A model generated the notes under the pieces. It worked only from the letters and a program-made list of their open reading frames with translations. It was not told where the DNA came from and did no database searches. DNA of 64,000 bases from Aspidiotus rigidus. Taxonomy: Eukaryota; Arthropoda; Insecta; Hemiptera; Diaspididae. The DNA lies in assembly GCA_035079385.1 (NCBI GenBank), contig JAVHKY010000055.1, positions 1,488,001 through 1,552,000 on the forward strand, in the 5' to 3' direction. Shown piece by piece: positions 47,501 to 54,720 of this stretch. The translations under genes were made by a program, and so were the position numbers. Within the stretch, counting starts at the first letter, position 1, and every line of letters begins with the position of its first letter.

Positions 47501-47675
47501 TAATTATTTCATCATTGGCACGTTTTTTGAAGAAACTATCGTCAAAGATAATTTACCAACTTTTGTTCCTGAAGAAAACCTCTCACCATTTTACGGCAAT
47601 AGAGTTATGGATACTCAGTCTGTGCAATCATGGCAAACCACCACATCCTGGCTGTATATATCTGCTACATTATAG
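35438..47675 (+). CDS. Small multi-pass membrane protein, complete by exon joining
   Basis: Exons 35438-35507 (ATG at 35468), 39956-40044, 46330-46537 and 47494-47675 join in matching phases (1, 0, 1) into 172 residues. The start is MIIMISPDTCGHCEEFSFF, with a CxxC pair before the first hydrophobic segment (VMTLLVWVILILFASLAVY). A second segment follows SRPKLLLPYLILF, then a charged loop (KEDKKKYSSRSMSD) and a third segment (WFTLIILLAVILLNNYFIIG). The tail is polar and ends TSWLYISATL. The layout resembles small insect membrane proteins such as the DUF4728 type, but I cannot confirm a family. No signal peptide is obvious. The frame is open from the first acceptor to the ATG, so an upstream coding exon is possible. 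AATAAA lies 43 bp after the stop. All introns hold inverted-repeat transposons. Confidence 0.8.
35508..36680 (+). other. Start of intron 1 of membrane protein gene, no feature
   Basis: AT-rich. A word shared with 40760 and 53230 (CCGTACAAAGTgAgATTGACGTATA) at about 36320 hints at a MITE end; nothing else. Confidence 0.4.
36682..36735. repeat. Three short tandem units
   Basis: GTGGCGAAAATGTTTTAC-type 20-mer repeated twice and a third partial unit. Confidence 0.8.
36998..37103. repeat. Tandem duplication of a 53-bp unit
   Basis: AAAGGAACATCTTCGAAA...GGGTATACAAAAAAGTACCT occurs twice head to tail with one mismatch. Confidence 0.95.
37103..37222. mobile_element. Short palindromic element (MITE)
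   Basis: TTACACGGCATAACTCGAAG...GTGTGTTTACAT at the left pairs with ATGTAAACACACACTTTCGA...GCCATGCCGTGTAA at the right. It abuts the 53-bp tandem repeat. Confidence 0.8.
37319..37383. repeat. Short hairpin
   Basis: GAAAACAAACGATATTGGAA...CGCTCG pairs with CGCTCGTTCCAATATCGTTCATTTTC (one break). Confidence 0.65.
38163..38546. mobile_element. MITE with GAGCGTTCACC ends
   Basis: GAGCGTTCACCGC at 38165 pairs with GGTGAACGCTC at 38531. Inside, ATCCGTCAAAAAGGTATGCAAT...GCTCCC pairs with GCAGTTTGCATACATT...CAACGGATT. No clear target duplication. Confidence 0.7.
38975..39043 (+). repeat. tRNA-like sequence, SINE head or tRNA pseudogene
   Basis: TAGCATTGTGGTTATCGCACTCG resembles an A box. GGTCGCGGGTCTGATTCCCG gives a 5-bp T arm with B box, ending GCCA. 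The anticodon arm does not fold properly (CAT in the loop position, stem about 3 bp) and no acceptor stem forms, so a working tRNA is unlikely. Confidence 0.5.
39381..39743 (+). repeat. Dispersed repeat copy A
   Basis: Runs from GAATGCC(T)TCCGCACCCCA to TACCTCTTTATTGTACCGTG. Copy B at 50240-50942 matches it closely apart from a 340-bp insertion. Confidence 0.9.
39956..40044 (+). CDS. Membrane protein exon 2 (first hydrophobic segment)
   Basis: Acceptor CTTGTTTTAG, phase 1 in and phase 0 out. Encodes EEFSFFGVMTLLVWV to SLAVYAIGK. Donor AAG|GTAGTC. Confidence 0.85.
40253..40729. mobile_element. TIR element carrying a 5S-like segment
   Basis: TACCCGTTGAACATT at the left end pairs with AATGTTCAACGGGTA at 40714-40728; further in, GGCGTGAGGTGGC pairs with GGCCACCTCACGC. 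It carries poly-T at 40516 and the 5S-like text below. Confidence 0.75.
40465..40513 (+). repeat. 5S rRNA-like internal fragment
   Basis: CAATGATCAGCAAATTCAGT then CGTGGTCACCACTTGGATGG and GTGACCG resemble the loop E / box C part of 5S rRNA (GTGGTCAGTACTTGGATGGG). Too short and interrupted to be a gene; probably captured by the element. Confidence 0.45.
41689..41905. mobile_element. MITE of the TATAGGGC...GCCCTATA family, copy 1
   Basis: Arms of about 80 bp: TTTTCCATGTCGGCGCATTG, CATA, TATTCTCCTACGTGTTATCG pair with the inverse text ending CGCCGACATGGAAAAGCCC. A second copy is at 49891-50113. Confidence 0.85.
42468..42586. repeat. Two tandem ~68-bp units
   Basis: GGTGCGACTTTT...GTAAAAAGTGCG...GGTGCGAGTTTTTTT occurs twice with moderate divergence. 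Confidence 0.8.
42847..43012. mobile_element. 166-bp mariner-like MITE with TA duplication
   Basis: CAGTCCGTTTAAAATAAGAG and six more bases at the left end are perfectly repeated inverted at the right. TA flanks both sides (42845-42846 and 43013-43014). The interior is GC-richer (ACCGCG words). Confidence 0.9.
43305..43837. mobile_element. Element with CAGGGTGTCTACT ends
   Basis: CAGGGTGTCTACT at the left and AGTAGACACCCTG at the right; GCAAGTAAAT words lie next to both ends. No matching duplication flanks it, but it interrupts the GAGCT-rich element. Confidence 0.7.
44138..44613. mobile_element. 476-bp hAT-like MITE with 8-bp duplication
   Basis: Ends TAGTGATGGGCAATA and (inverse) TAGTATTGGGCACTA, flanked by ATGTGATC on both sides (44130-44137 and 44614-44621). 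The interior repeats CTATCGGTAGTATCGATA several times. Confidence 0.9.
45128..45722. repeat. Inverted repeat split by a hAT-like MITE
   Basis: TTCCCTATTTGCGTTTGGAC at 45128 pairs with GTCCAAACGCAAATAGGGAA near 45704, and AAAAAACAGGATG (45202) pairs with CATCCTGTTTTTGGG (45660). The MITE at 45364-45645 lies between them. Confidence 0.65.
45364..45645. mobile_element. 282-bp hAT-like MITE with 8-bp duplication
   Basis: Ends CAGAGATGGAAAG and (inverse) CAAAGATGAAAAG, flanked by GAATTAAC at 45356-45363 and 45646-45653. The interior is GCTTTTCGCTTTTTGC-type low-complexity text. Confidence 0.88.
46330..46537 (+). CDS. Membrane protein exon 3 (second segment and loop)
   Basis: Acceptor ATCTTGTTTCAG, phase 0 in and phase 1 out. 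Starts SRPKLLLPYLILFVIF and ends WFTLIILLAVI. Donor GTAGGT. Confidence 0.87.
47494..47675 (+). CDS. Membrane protein exon 4 (last segment and tail, stop TAG)
   Basis: Acceptor CTATTCTCACAG. The joined codon reads Leu; LNNYFIIGTFFEE follows and the exon stays open to TAG at 47673. The match in phase with exon 3 and the polyA signal nearby support it. Confidence 0.85.
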
Positions 47676-47717
47676 CTATTAAACTCGCGCGTCTCACCAT
47701 GTACGGTACCTATTCGA

Positions 47718-47723
47718 AATAAA
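47718..47723 (+). terminator. PolyA signal of membrane protein gene
   Basis: AATAAA 43 bp after the TAG stop. A dispersed repeat begins about 65 bp downstream. Confidence 0.6.
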
Positions 47724-47785
47724 TATGTACCTGATTCTCACGCTCGTCATTCGCGCATTTTCACGGAAAACCTCGTACCATTTAT

Positions 47786-47962
47786 CAATCATCAGGCGCG
47801 CCTGACCGCCAGCTGTGTGTTGAGTACATACCTGTGTTTTTTAAATATTTGAATTGTAACAGAAGGGCTAACTTGACAGGTAAAGGCTGTATTTCAGCAA
47901 AAAACGGACTAATTCATAGATATTTCACCAGTTGCATTAATCAAAGAAATGGATGGACAGTA
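47786..47962 (-). repeat. Dispersed repeat, inverted copy right of membrane protein gene
   Basis: Reverse complement of the 35129-35292 repeat with a few indels. It starts 63 bp after the AATAAA at 47718, so the two copies bracket the gene. Confidence 0.85.
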
Positions 47963-48560
47963 GGTAAAAAAACTGCCACATCCCTGAAGCATTAGGTACA
48001 TCAGTCTGTACAGAGTTGTGAGACGCACTCAGTCGTTTCTTATAAATTATGAGAAACCGGATGTAATTTTCACAATTCTTCCTCAAACCCAGTACTTGTT
48101 CTTAGGTAGTTTCAAACTCTCATGACGATAACTGATAACTTGCAGTTTATTTCGTTAACTGCTCGGGATATTGCCTTCATTAACTGTTTAATCGAGACCA
48201 GTAGTGAACCTGTTTTATGGGGGTTTCTTTGTTTCAACTTTTTCTAAATAAAGATTAAACTTTGTTTCTCATACCTTGGGCGTTTGAACTCAAAAGTCCA
48301 TATTTCTCCAAGTCTATCCACCCCCTCCTATCAGATACAGCTCAATATACAAAATTTTTCAAATCCCATTCCTATCTCCTATAGCTCTGGGGTGAAACTC
48401 AATAGGTATTTAAAATTTTCACGTCTCACTTTAATCACATGATCTCCGAGGTCAAAGTTTTCGAAATCCCACGTTTTGCCGGGACGGCCAGCGCCCGTAT
48501 TTTTACTCAATTTACCCCCTCCCCTCCGTTAAATAGGTTCCCTGTTGAAAACCAGTCATA

Positions 48561-48870
48561 CTAGAGCCCTATAAATACGAGTGAGGACATGGACCGCCAT
48601 ATATAGTCGATACGTCATTATTATTCTCACAGTCTTCCATTCTAATGACTGATAACGGTTTATCATGATTTGAAAATAGTAAGAGAACATACTAGACTAA
48701 CTGCCAAAGCACAATGCAGGACTCAACACTATTGAGAAATGCAAAATAGCTTCACTAATCACACAAAATTTGACAAATTCCTCATCTGAACAAGAAGCTA
48801 TGGAGATAAATTATGATGTAACGACTAAATACGGCGGACCATGTCCTCACACGTATTTATAGGGCTCTAG
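48561..48870. mobile_element. 310-bp MITE with long terminal inverted repeats
   Basis: CTAGAGCCCTATAAATACGA, GTGAGGACATGG and ACCGCCATATATAGTCG at the left pair with the inverse text ending ACGTATTTATAGGGCTCTAG. CTAG ends hint at a TA target. Partial relatives lie at 41218-41330 and 45724-45785. Confidence 0.88.
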
Positions 48871-49326
48871 TTTAGTGTATTTGCCTTCCATTTGAATTTT
48901 ACAAGAAAGAAGAGCAAAAAGAAAATACAGTCATTGTTCAAGTCATTATCACTCATCATCACCGTCAAGTACAAGGTTTGGAGAAACTGTATAGCAGCGC
49001 TTACTCTGCCCTTATTAGCGACAGTACCATCGATGGGCAAGAAGCAGGGAATGTAAACAAAAAATAGTATATTTCTGGTATTTTCTATACAAGGCGGTGA
49101 AAGAAAGGTTTGACGTTGAGTGCAAAAGTTTGCTTCACGAGCGTAGCTAGTGGATTAAATTGCACAAAATGTTAAACCTTCCAATATTGCCTTGTATTAG
49201 GAAGATATTATTTTAAATAAATGGTGTTGAAATCACGGTACATTATAGGTTGAAATATTTGAAAAACAAAATTGAAATGGAGAAACGATAAAGCAAAAAC
49301 AATCGAACGAAAGTACATTGTACAAA

Positions 49327-49463
49327 TGTGACCTCGTCTGCAGAAACCCGGCTTAGTGTGCAATTACAATCAGGAGGAAAGGAATCTTCCTTCCTCGGTA
49401 AAAGAACATTTCCTCCTGATCGATATTCAACGCTAAGCCGGGTTTCTGTAGACGGGGTCACAA
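49327..49463. mobile_element. 137-bp hairpin MITE
   Basis: TGTGACCTCGTCTGCAGAAA, then CCCGGCTTAG, pairs with CTAAGCCGGGTTTCTGTAGA and CGGGGTCACA. Further in, ATCAGGAGGAAA pairs with TTTCCTCCTGAT. Confidence 0.85.
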
Positions 49464-49708
49464 ATAATCGTTTCTTTACAAATTATTGTTAACTAATACT
49501 CGAAGGCTATTAGCTAATAAAAAGCAAATTTACCCGCATGTATTCGATGGTCAGAACGGCGTTTTAACACCTTATATTAAGAAAATTAGTTTTTCCTTTT
49601 TTATAACTTTTCATTTGTTACATTTCTAAAGTTGGTTATGTTTACACAAGCGTCCAAGACTAGTCGCAAAAGTTGAATATGTTCAACCAAAGCCTCGGTT
49701 CAACTCTA

Positions 49709-50128
49709 TAGTCTGTTCTAAATAAGACCATCAAAAACGTTCAGGGAGACCACACTGAAAAATGTACACCACGTTTCCACGCATCGTTCTTATAAACAAT
49801 CACAGACTTCTGCACTCAACCATTTGGTGTGAATTTTGAACTTCCCTCTTCCCCTGTGATACCGCATCGTCTTCAGGTTTTCGACGGTCTTATAGGACAT
49901 TTCCACGTCGGCGCGTTGCATACGTATTCTCCTAAGTTTTATCGAGTGGGTACTTGGTAGTTTTTCCAACATTGCTCTTATGGGTGTTGCTGGATTGCAT
50001 ATTCATTTTCATTGTGGAGTAGTTTGCCATAAGAGCAATATTAGAATTACTACTAACTCAATAACACATATAGGAGAATACATATTCAATGCGCCGAAAT
50101 GGAAATGCCCTATTTGGAACAGACTATA
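49709..50128. mobile_element. Outer MITE containing copy 2 of the TATAGGGC family
   Basis: TATAGTCTGTTCTAAATA at 49709 pairs with TATTTGGAACAGACTATA at 50110. Inside it, 49891-50113 is a diverged second copy of the 41689-41905 element (TTTCCACGTCGGCGCGTTGC and its inverse). Confidence 0.7.
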
Positions 50129-50239
50129 GCCTTTGACTATTATATTCACGGTGCAATAAAGAGGTATTGACACTACACAAAATTCTTGTCACACAAAATG
50201 ATGTAGTTCATACAGAATTCCGCTGCATTCGCTGCGCCG

Positions 50240-50942
50240 TTGTGAATGCCTTTCCGCACCCCACCAGCGTTGTTACCTTATCAGCAGGGCTTGCGACCGA
50301 AATTTTTTTAACGCTTAACGGTTATCAGTCAAATGACCTCACAAATTTTTTCGGTTATCGGTTATCGGTCAAGCTGTATTTTGACCAATAACTGTTAAAT
50401 GTTGAAAAATATTTCGGTCGAAGTCCTAAAATTTTCGGTTAACATTGTTAGAAGACCTAGAATTTTCGGTCAAATAACAGTTATAACCGAAAAAATAACG
50501 GTTAACAGTCAATCGGTCAAGATCGATGTCAATTATAACGGTTAACAGTCAATCGGTCAAAATTGATATTTTCATTTTGGTTATAACAGTTAACCGAAAA
50601 ATAACTGTTATTGTGCAAGCCCTGCTTATCAGAGGTACCATAGTATTGACAAATTTCCAAGGGTTATAAAAAATCAAGAAATTTGCAAATGAGAATAATT
50701 TTTTTTGAAATATGTAGAGCGTAATGAGTAGTCTATTTGTACCAAGTTTTAGATTTTTTGATCAATTTCTGACTTTTCTACAATTTTTTTAAACATGGTG
50801 AATTTACATAAGACTCTATGTATAACTGTGGAACTGATCATTGGCGCTACATAGTGGCAAAACACTCAAGTACATCATTTCTCGTGACAGCATTAATAAT
50901 GGTGAACATAGGCAAGTGTCAATACCTCTTTATTGTACCGTG
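50240..50942 (+). repeat. Dispersed repeat copy B with a hAT insertion
   Basis: Matches copy A (39381-39743) on both sides of the insert, ending TACCTCTTTATTGTACCGTG. Confidence 0.9.
50285..50624. mobile_element. 340-bp hAT-like MITE with 8-bp duplication
   Basis: Ends CAGGGCTTGC and GCAAGCCCTG, flanked by CTTATCAG at 50277-50284 and 50625-50632. The interior repeats AACGGTTAACAGTCAATCGG TCAA and related words in both orientations. Copy A lacks the insert. Confidence 0.95.
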
Positions 50943-51201
50943 ATTATATTAGGTACCCATTTTTAAGCACAGTAGAGTAGAGTGTAACAGTGAAACAGAT
51001 AGTTGCAGCAGTATTTTATTAATTCAGCAGTTTTTTAAAGAAATCACAGTCAAGTAAAATTGTCCACATTTTAAAAATGAAATGAACCGTACTAAAATGG
51101 ACTAAACAGAACAAAAATAATCGCACAGTAACTTTGACAATTTTCTCATTATAAAAGAAATTTAGGACAAAAAAAGAGATTATTATTATTCCTTGTGGAC
51201 A

Positions 51202-51620
51202 TTATTGCATCAAAAGTGCTGACTTTGCTTTTGCAGGCCTCCCCCTTGTACATTTCTGGCTGAGGGGGACCTTTTTTACCGCCACAGTAACTGTCACCGT
51301 GCGAGCTCGAACCTGCATTCCAAGTATGCCTTGTTTGACAAAATGCCGACAAGCGCATGTTGAGTCATGGGGTTTGTTGTTGAAGATTGTGATTACCCAT
51401 AAGCCAAATTGAAGCTCACGGAATTCCTCAAAAGTGGTCCACTTTCCTTTCTTCATCTTGTATTTATTTAGAGCTGTAGTCGTTATTGGTGGTCTACCTG
51501 TTGCTGCAGTGAAATAACGCTTGTAACCATTCCCTGCCCTCTGTAAAAATTTCCGATTTTCCGGTGCCCAGTGATAAGCACTTGTCCAGAACTTTATCCG
51601 AGCGTCTTCAGCATGAACTA
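51202..51620 (-). pseudogene. Transposase C-terminal fragment with SWIM-like finger
   Basis: The minus strand is open for about 135 codons. It has DARIKFWTSAYHWAPEN, YKRYFTAATGRPPITTTAL, STCACRHFVKQGIL (a CxC...H-type SWIM pattern) and RGRPAKAKSALLMQ. SWIM followed by a basic RGRPKKAK-type tail is common in MULE-like and domesticated transposases. Start and end of the protein are missing. Confidence 0.5.
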
Positions 51621-52308
51621 GTTAAGAAATTATCGGATGATTCATTCTCGTCAAAACATGCAGATACGCAATGATTCACTGAGCTGGTGTCCTTTTTTTG
51701 TTCGGGTGCCTTTTTATCTAAGTTACTGTTCATTGTTTGTTATACTTACTGTTCCAAAATTTTTAATTACCAAGTCTGAGTTACTGTTTGTTTACAAAAA
51801 AATTACTGTTCATTTATGCAATTCAACTGTTCACCTGCTACTGTTGAAAGTATCTGTTCTACATGTGCAGTTTAATACATATTCCCCATTATTATTATAT
51901 GGACTGCGCTAACGTGTATAAAATGAGCGAAAAACGCGTCCTCAGAAGTGATAAGCGCAAGCGGCACGCACCACGTTTTGCGTGTATTTTTGTACGCGAT
52001 CGTTGCCAAACCAGGGTTGCAATTAGTTTTTTTTTTTTTTCAAAGAACAAAAAAAGTTTAAAACGTTTTTTTTTGTTTAAAACATGTTGGAAATTGATAG
52101 TTTTTCTTCAGCGTTTAAAACAGTGTTCTGAACATGTTCAAAACGGAATTTCTATACAAATTCTGTAGATTTTATTGTTTTAAACATAATGACCTGGTGT
52201 GGTGGATACCACAATAATTTTAGGGTAATTTACGGAAATTTGAATAAAAGAAACAATAAATATGGATTACGGTTTACTTCATTTCCTTTATTTGGACGGG
52301 GTGGTTAA

Positions 52309-52746
52309 GGGTATGCTCTACCTAGTCACTCACACGTAGACACACACAAAATATGTATCATATGTTGCGAATTTTGCCCCGAGATAACTCATTAAGTAAA
52401 GCATGAAATATCTTGAAACTTCGTATTTATGTAGACAAAACTTAGGAAAATACGGCTAATTGGTTCACACGAACTAATTTTGTTCATTAATTGGAATACA
52501 ACGATTCAAAGATGGCCCCTTCAGATGTAAGTTCAAACGTTTCCTGAAGATCATTCAGAATATTTCGCCATCTGTCAACTAATTAGCCGTATTTTCCTCA
52601 ACTTCAAGAATAAATTACTCCACATTCCAAATCATTTTGTACATTATTCGATAAGTTATATGTGAGCAAAAATCACTACCGCAAGACACCATTTTGTGTA
52701 ATACATGTGTATTTTCTGTGTGTGAGTGACGAGGTAGAGCATACCC
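52309..52746. mobile_element. 438-bp MITE at a TTAA target
   Basis: GGGTATGCTCTACCTAGTCA CTCACAC at the left pairs with the inverse text at the right with one mismatch. TTAA lies at both borders (52305-52308 and 52747-52750), as for piggyBac-type insertion. A second internal pair (AAAATACGGCTAATTGGTT and its inverse) makes most of it foldable. Confidence 0.88.
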
Positions 52747-52831
52747 TTAAACGGTATTACATTTTACTAAATTTTACCACATTTTACAGGAGAGATCTCT
52801 CACGTGGTTTTTATGGTATAATATATTACGG

Positions 52832-53114
52832 CAAAGCCTCCTATAGTTAGAAGCCATGAACGTAGAAAGGCAACACCGCATTCGGCCCACGCATTTACAT
52901 GTAAAACACCTCTCTCATGAAAAAATCGAGTCCTTATTTAAAGGAAATTTCACAAGCTACAACTTTTGTCCTTTTCGATTTTTTCAAAAACTTAATATTT
53001 TCTTAAGAAACAGACGCTCAAATAGTTTCTCCCCATAAGAGCAATGTAAAAGTCGGCCCACGGTTGTGCAGTTGCCAATTTTACGTTCATGGCTTCTAAC
53101 TATAGGAGGCTTTG
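52832..53114. mobile_element. 283-bp MITE with 7-bp duplication
   Basis: Ends CAAAGCCTCCTATAGTTAGA, AGCCATGAACGTA and inverse; ATTACGG flanks both sides (52825-52831, 53115-53121). Confidence 0.88.
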
Positions 53115-53211
53115 ATTACGGCATGTGCTGCACTGCTAGTCAGTGCAGCCAACATGCTCAGCGCAGTCCATATAACAATTATATAGTCAAAGACTATGGC
53201 AAATTGTTTGC

Positions 53212-53366
53212 AGGACTGTTCTGCCCTGCAAAGTTGAATTGACGTATATGCAGGTAATGAATACAAGGAAAAGACTTTATGGGTAAGTTTGATATAGCCT
53301 CTTTTTCTCTCGTATTCATTATTTGCATATACGTCAATTCAACTTTGTATATGGCAGTGCTGGTGA
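53212..53366. mobile_element. 155-bp hairpin MITE
   Basis: CAGGACTGTTCTGCCCTGCA, then AAGTTGAATTGACGTATATG, pairs with the inverse text ending CAATTCAACTTTGTATATGG CAGTGCTG. Related words occur near 36320, 40765 and 41185. Confidence 0.8.
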
Positions 53367-53426
53367 CCGTTCTGAAACCGAACCAGACCAAATCCAAGCT
53401 ATCCATCCAGTTCCAGGTCCTGAAGC

Positions 53427-54118
53427 ACGGCCAACTTTACAGAAGGCCAAACAACTAGATACCTATTGGACAACGCCGCATGTAGTGCGGCTGTTCGTGG
53501 GCTGTTGCTACACACTCTTATGGAAAAAACAGGTCAAAGACACGTTAATCGTTAATCTGCTGGTAGTATATCCAATTCTTGAGTAAAAGTGAATTCATTC
53601 ATCCAAAGAGTAAACAATTCTCGATTTTTTTAGGTTGGTTTTGTTAAGATTGATCAACTACAAATAAGCGAGTTATAAACGTTTGAAAAAAAAAGTTAGA
53701 CAGAGGGCGAAGCGCGGTATACCACACTTTGTCCCCTGTCTGACTTTTTTTTTCAAACGTTTATAACTTGCTTTGTAGTTGATCAATCTTAATAAAACCA
53801 AGCTAAAAAAATCGAGAATCGTTTACTCTTTGGATGAATGAATTCCTTTTTACTAATAATTGGATATACTACCGGCAGATTAACGATTAACGTGTCTTTC
53901 ACGTGTTTTTTCCATACGAGTGTGTAGCAACAGGCGCACCATACTCTGTTCACGTTAAGGAAGGATAGAAGTTGATACCTCGAGAACGGAACGCCGAAGG
54001 TAATCTTGATCTACCGTTCCGTTCTCGAGGTACGAACTTCTATCCTTCCTTAACGTGAACCTTCGAGCGCAATGTTGCCACGTTAACTTATTCGGCCTTC
54101 TGTAGAGTTGGCCGTGCC
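53427..54118. mobile_element. snf: Foldback element upstream of snf with a second palindrome inside
   Basis: GGCCAACTTTACAGAAGGCC (53430) pairs with CGGCCTTCTGTAGAGTTGGC (54093). Long inner arms (53480-53705 and 53725-53935) pair through AACGTTTGAAAAAAAAAGTT and TTGATCAACTACAA. A separate hairpin occupies 53942-54062. Confidence 0.85.
53942..54062. repeat. Near-perfect hairpin inside the foldback element
   Basis: CACGTTAAGGAAGGATAGAA GTT...ACCTCGAGAACGGAACG pairs with CGTTCCGTTCTCGAGGTACG AACTTCTATCC...TTAACGTG; the loop is about 22 bp. It sits in the right arm of the larger element and has no counterpart in the left arm. Confidence 0.9.
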
Positions 54119-54361
54119 AGCCGTGCCTGAAGTCAATAAAAATTTCAAATTACTTCGGAAGACGGAATGCAACTCTCCTAGTTTTGTCTGTGTCTGTTAG
54201 CGATTCCAAGTTTTTGCTACTTGCTTTTTGCTTTTTTTAAATTTTTGTGGAGATTGAGAAATGAGATTGACGTAGCGGTAAAGAAATACTAATCCATGTT
54301 CGGCTCCGGAATTGATAATATTTATTAGTATACAGCTTATCATAAGGTTTATTTTGCGTTC

Positions 54362-54410
54362 ATTCATGTGTTTCCGCTAAGTTGATCGTCTCTGGAATAG
54401 CTCCTAGCCG
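54362..54410 (+). other. snf: Likely 5' UTR exon of the snRNP gene
   Basis: A strong donor CCG|GTAAGT follows 54410, and a matching acceptor TTGAATTCAG lies at 54699, 21 bp before the start codon. The 5' limit cannot be fixed; no TATA box is evident. Confidence 0.5.
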
Positions 54411-54720
54411 GTAAGTTTTCGTGATTTGATTGTGTACTCGTTCACCCATCTTCAAGGAATTTGTAAATCAACATTCTTACGGTAACTACCCTTGCCGAAT
54501 ACTGAAAGATTTCTATCAAACAATAGATGAGCAAAAATTGAAGGTAAGTTCCTGTTTACGAACGAAGAGCCCGCAAGAACAAGAAATCAGTAGAAGCTTG
54601 GTCGCCATACGCTCACTCCTTTACTGTCGTCTACCCAAATTTTACTCCATAATCTTGTACTTTATGAGCTAAAAGTTGGTTATTTTTTGTTGAATTCAGT
54701 TTTGTAATTTGAAGTACACG

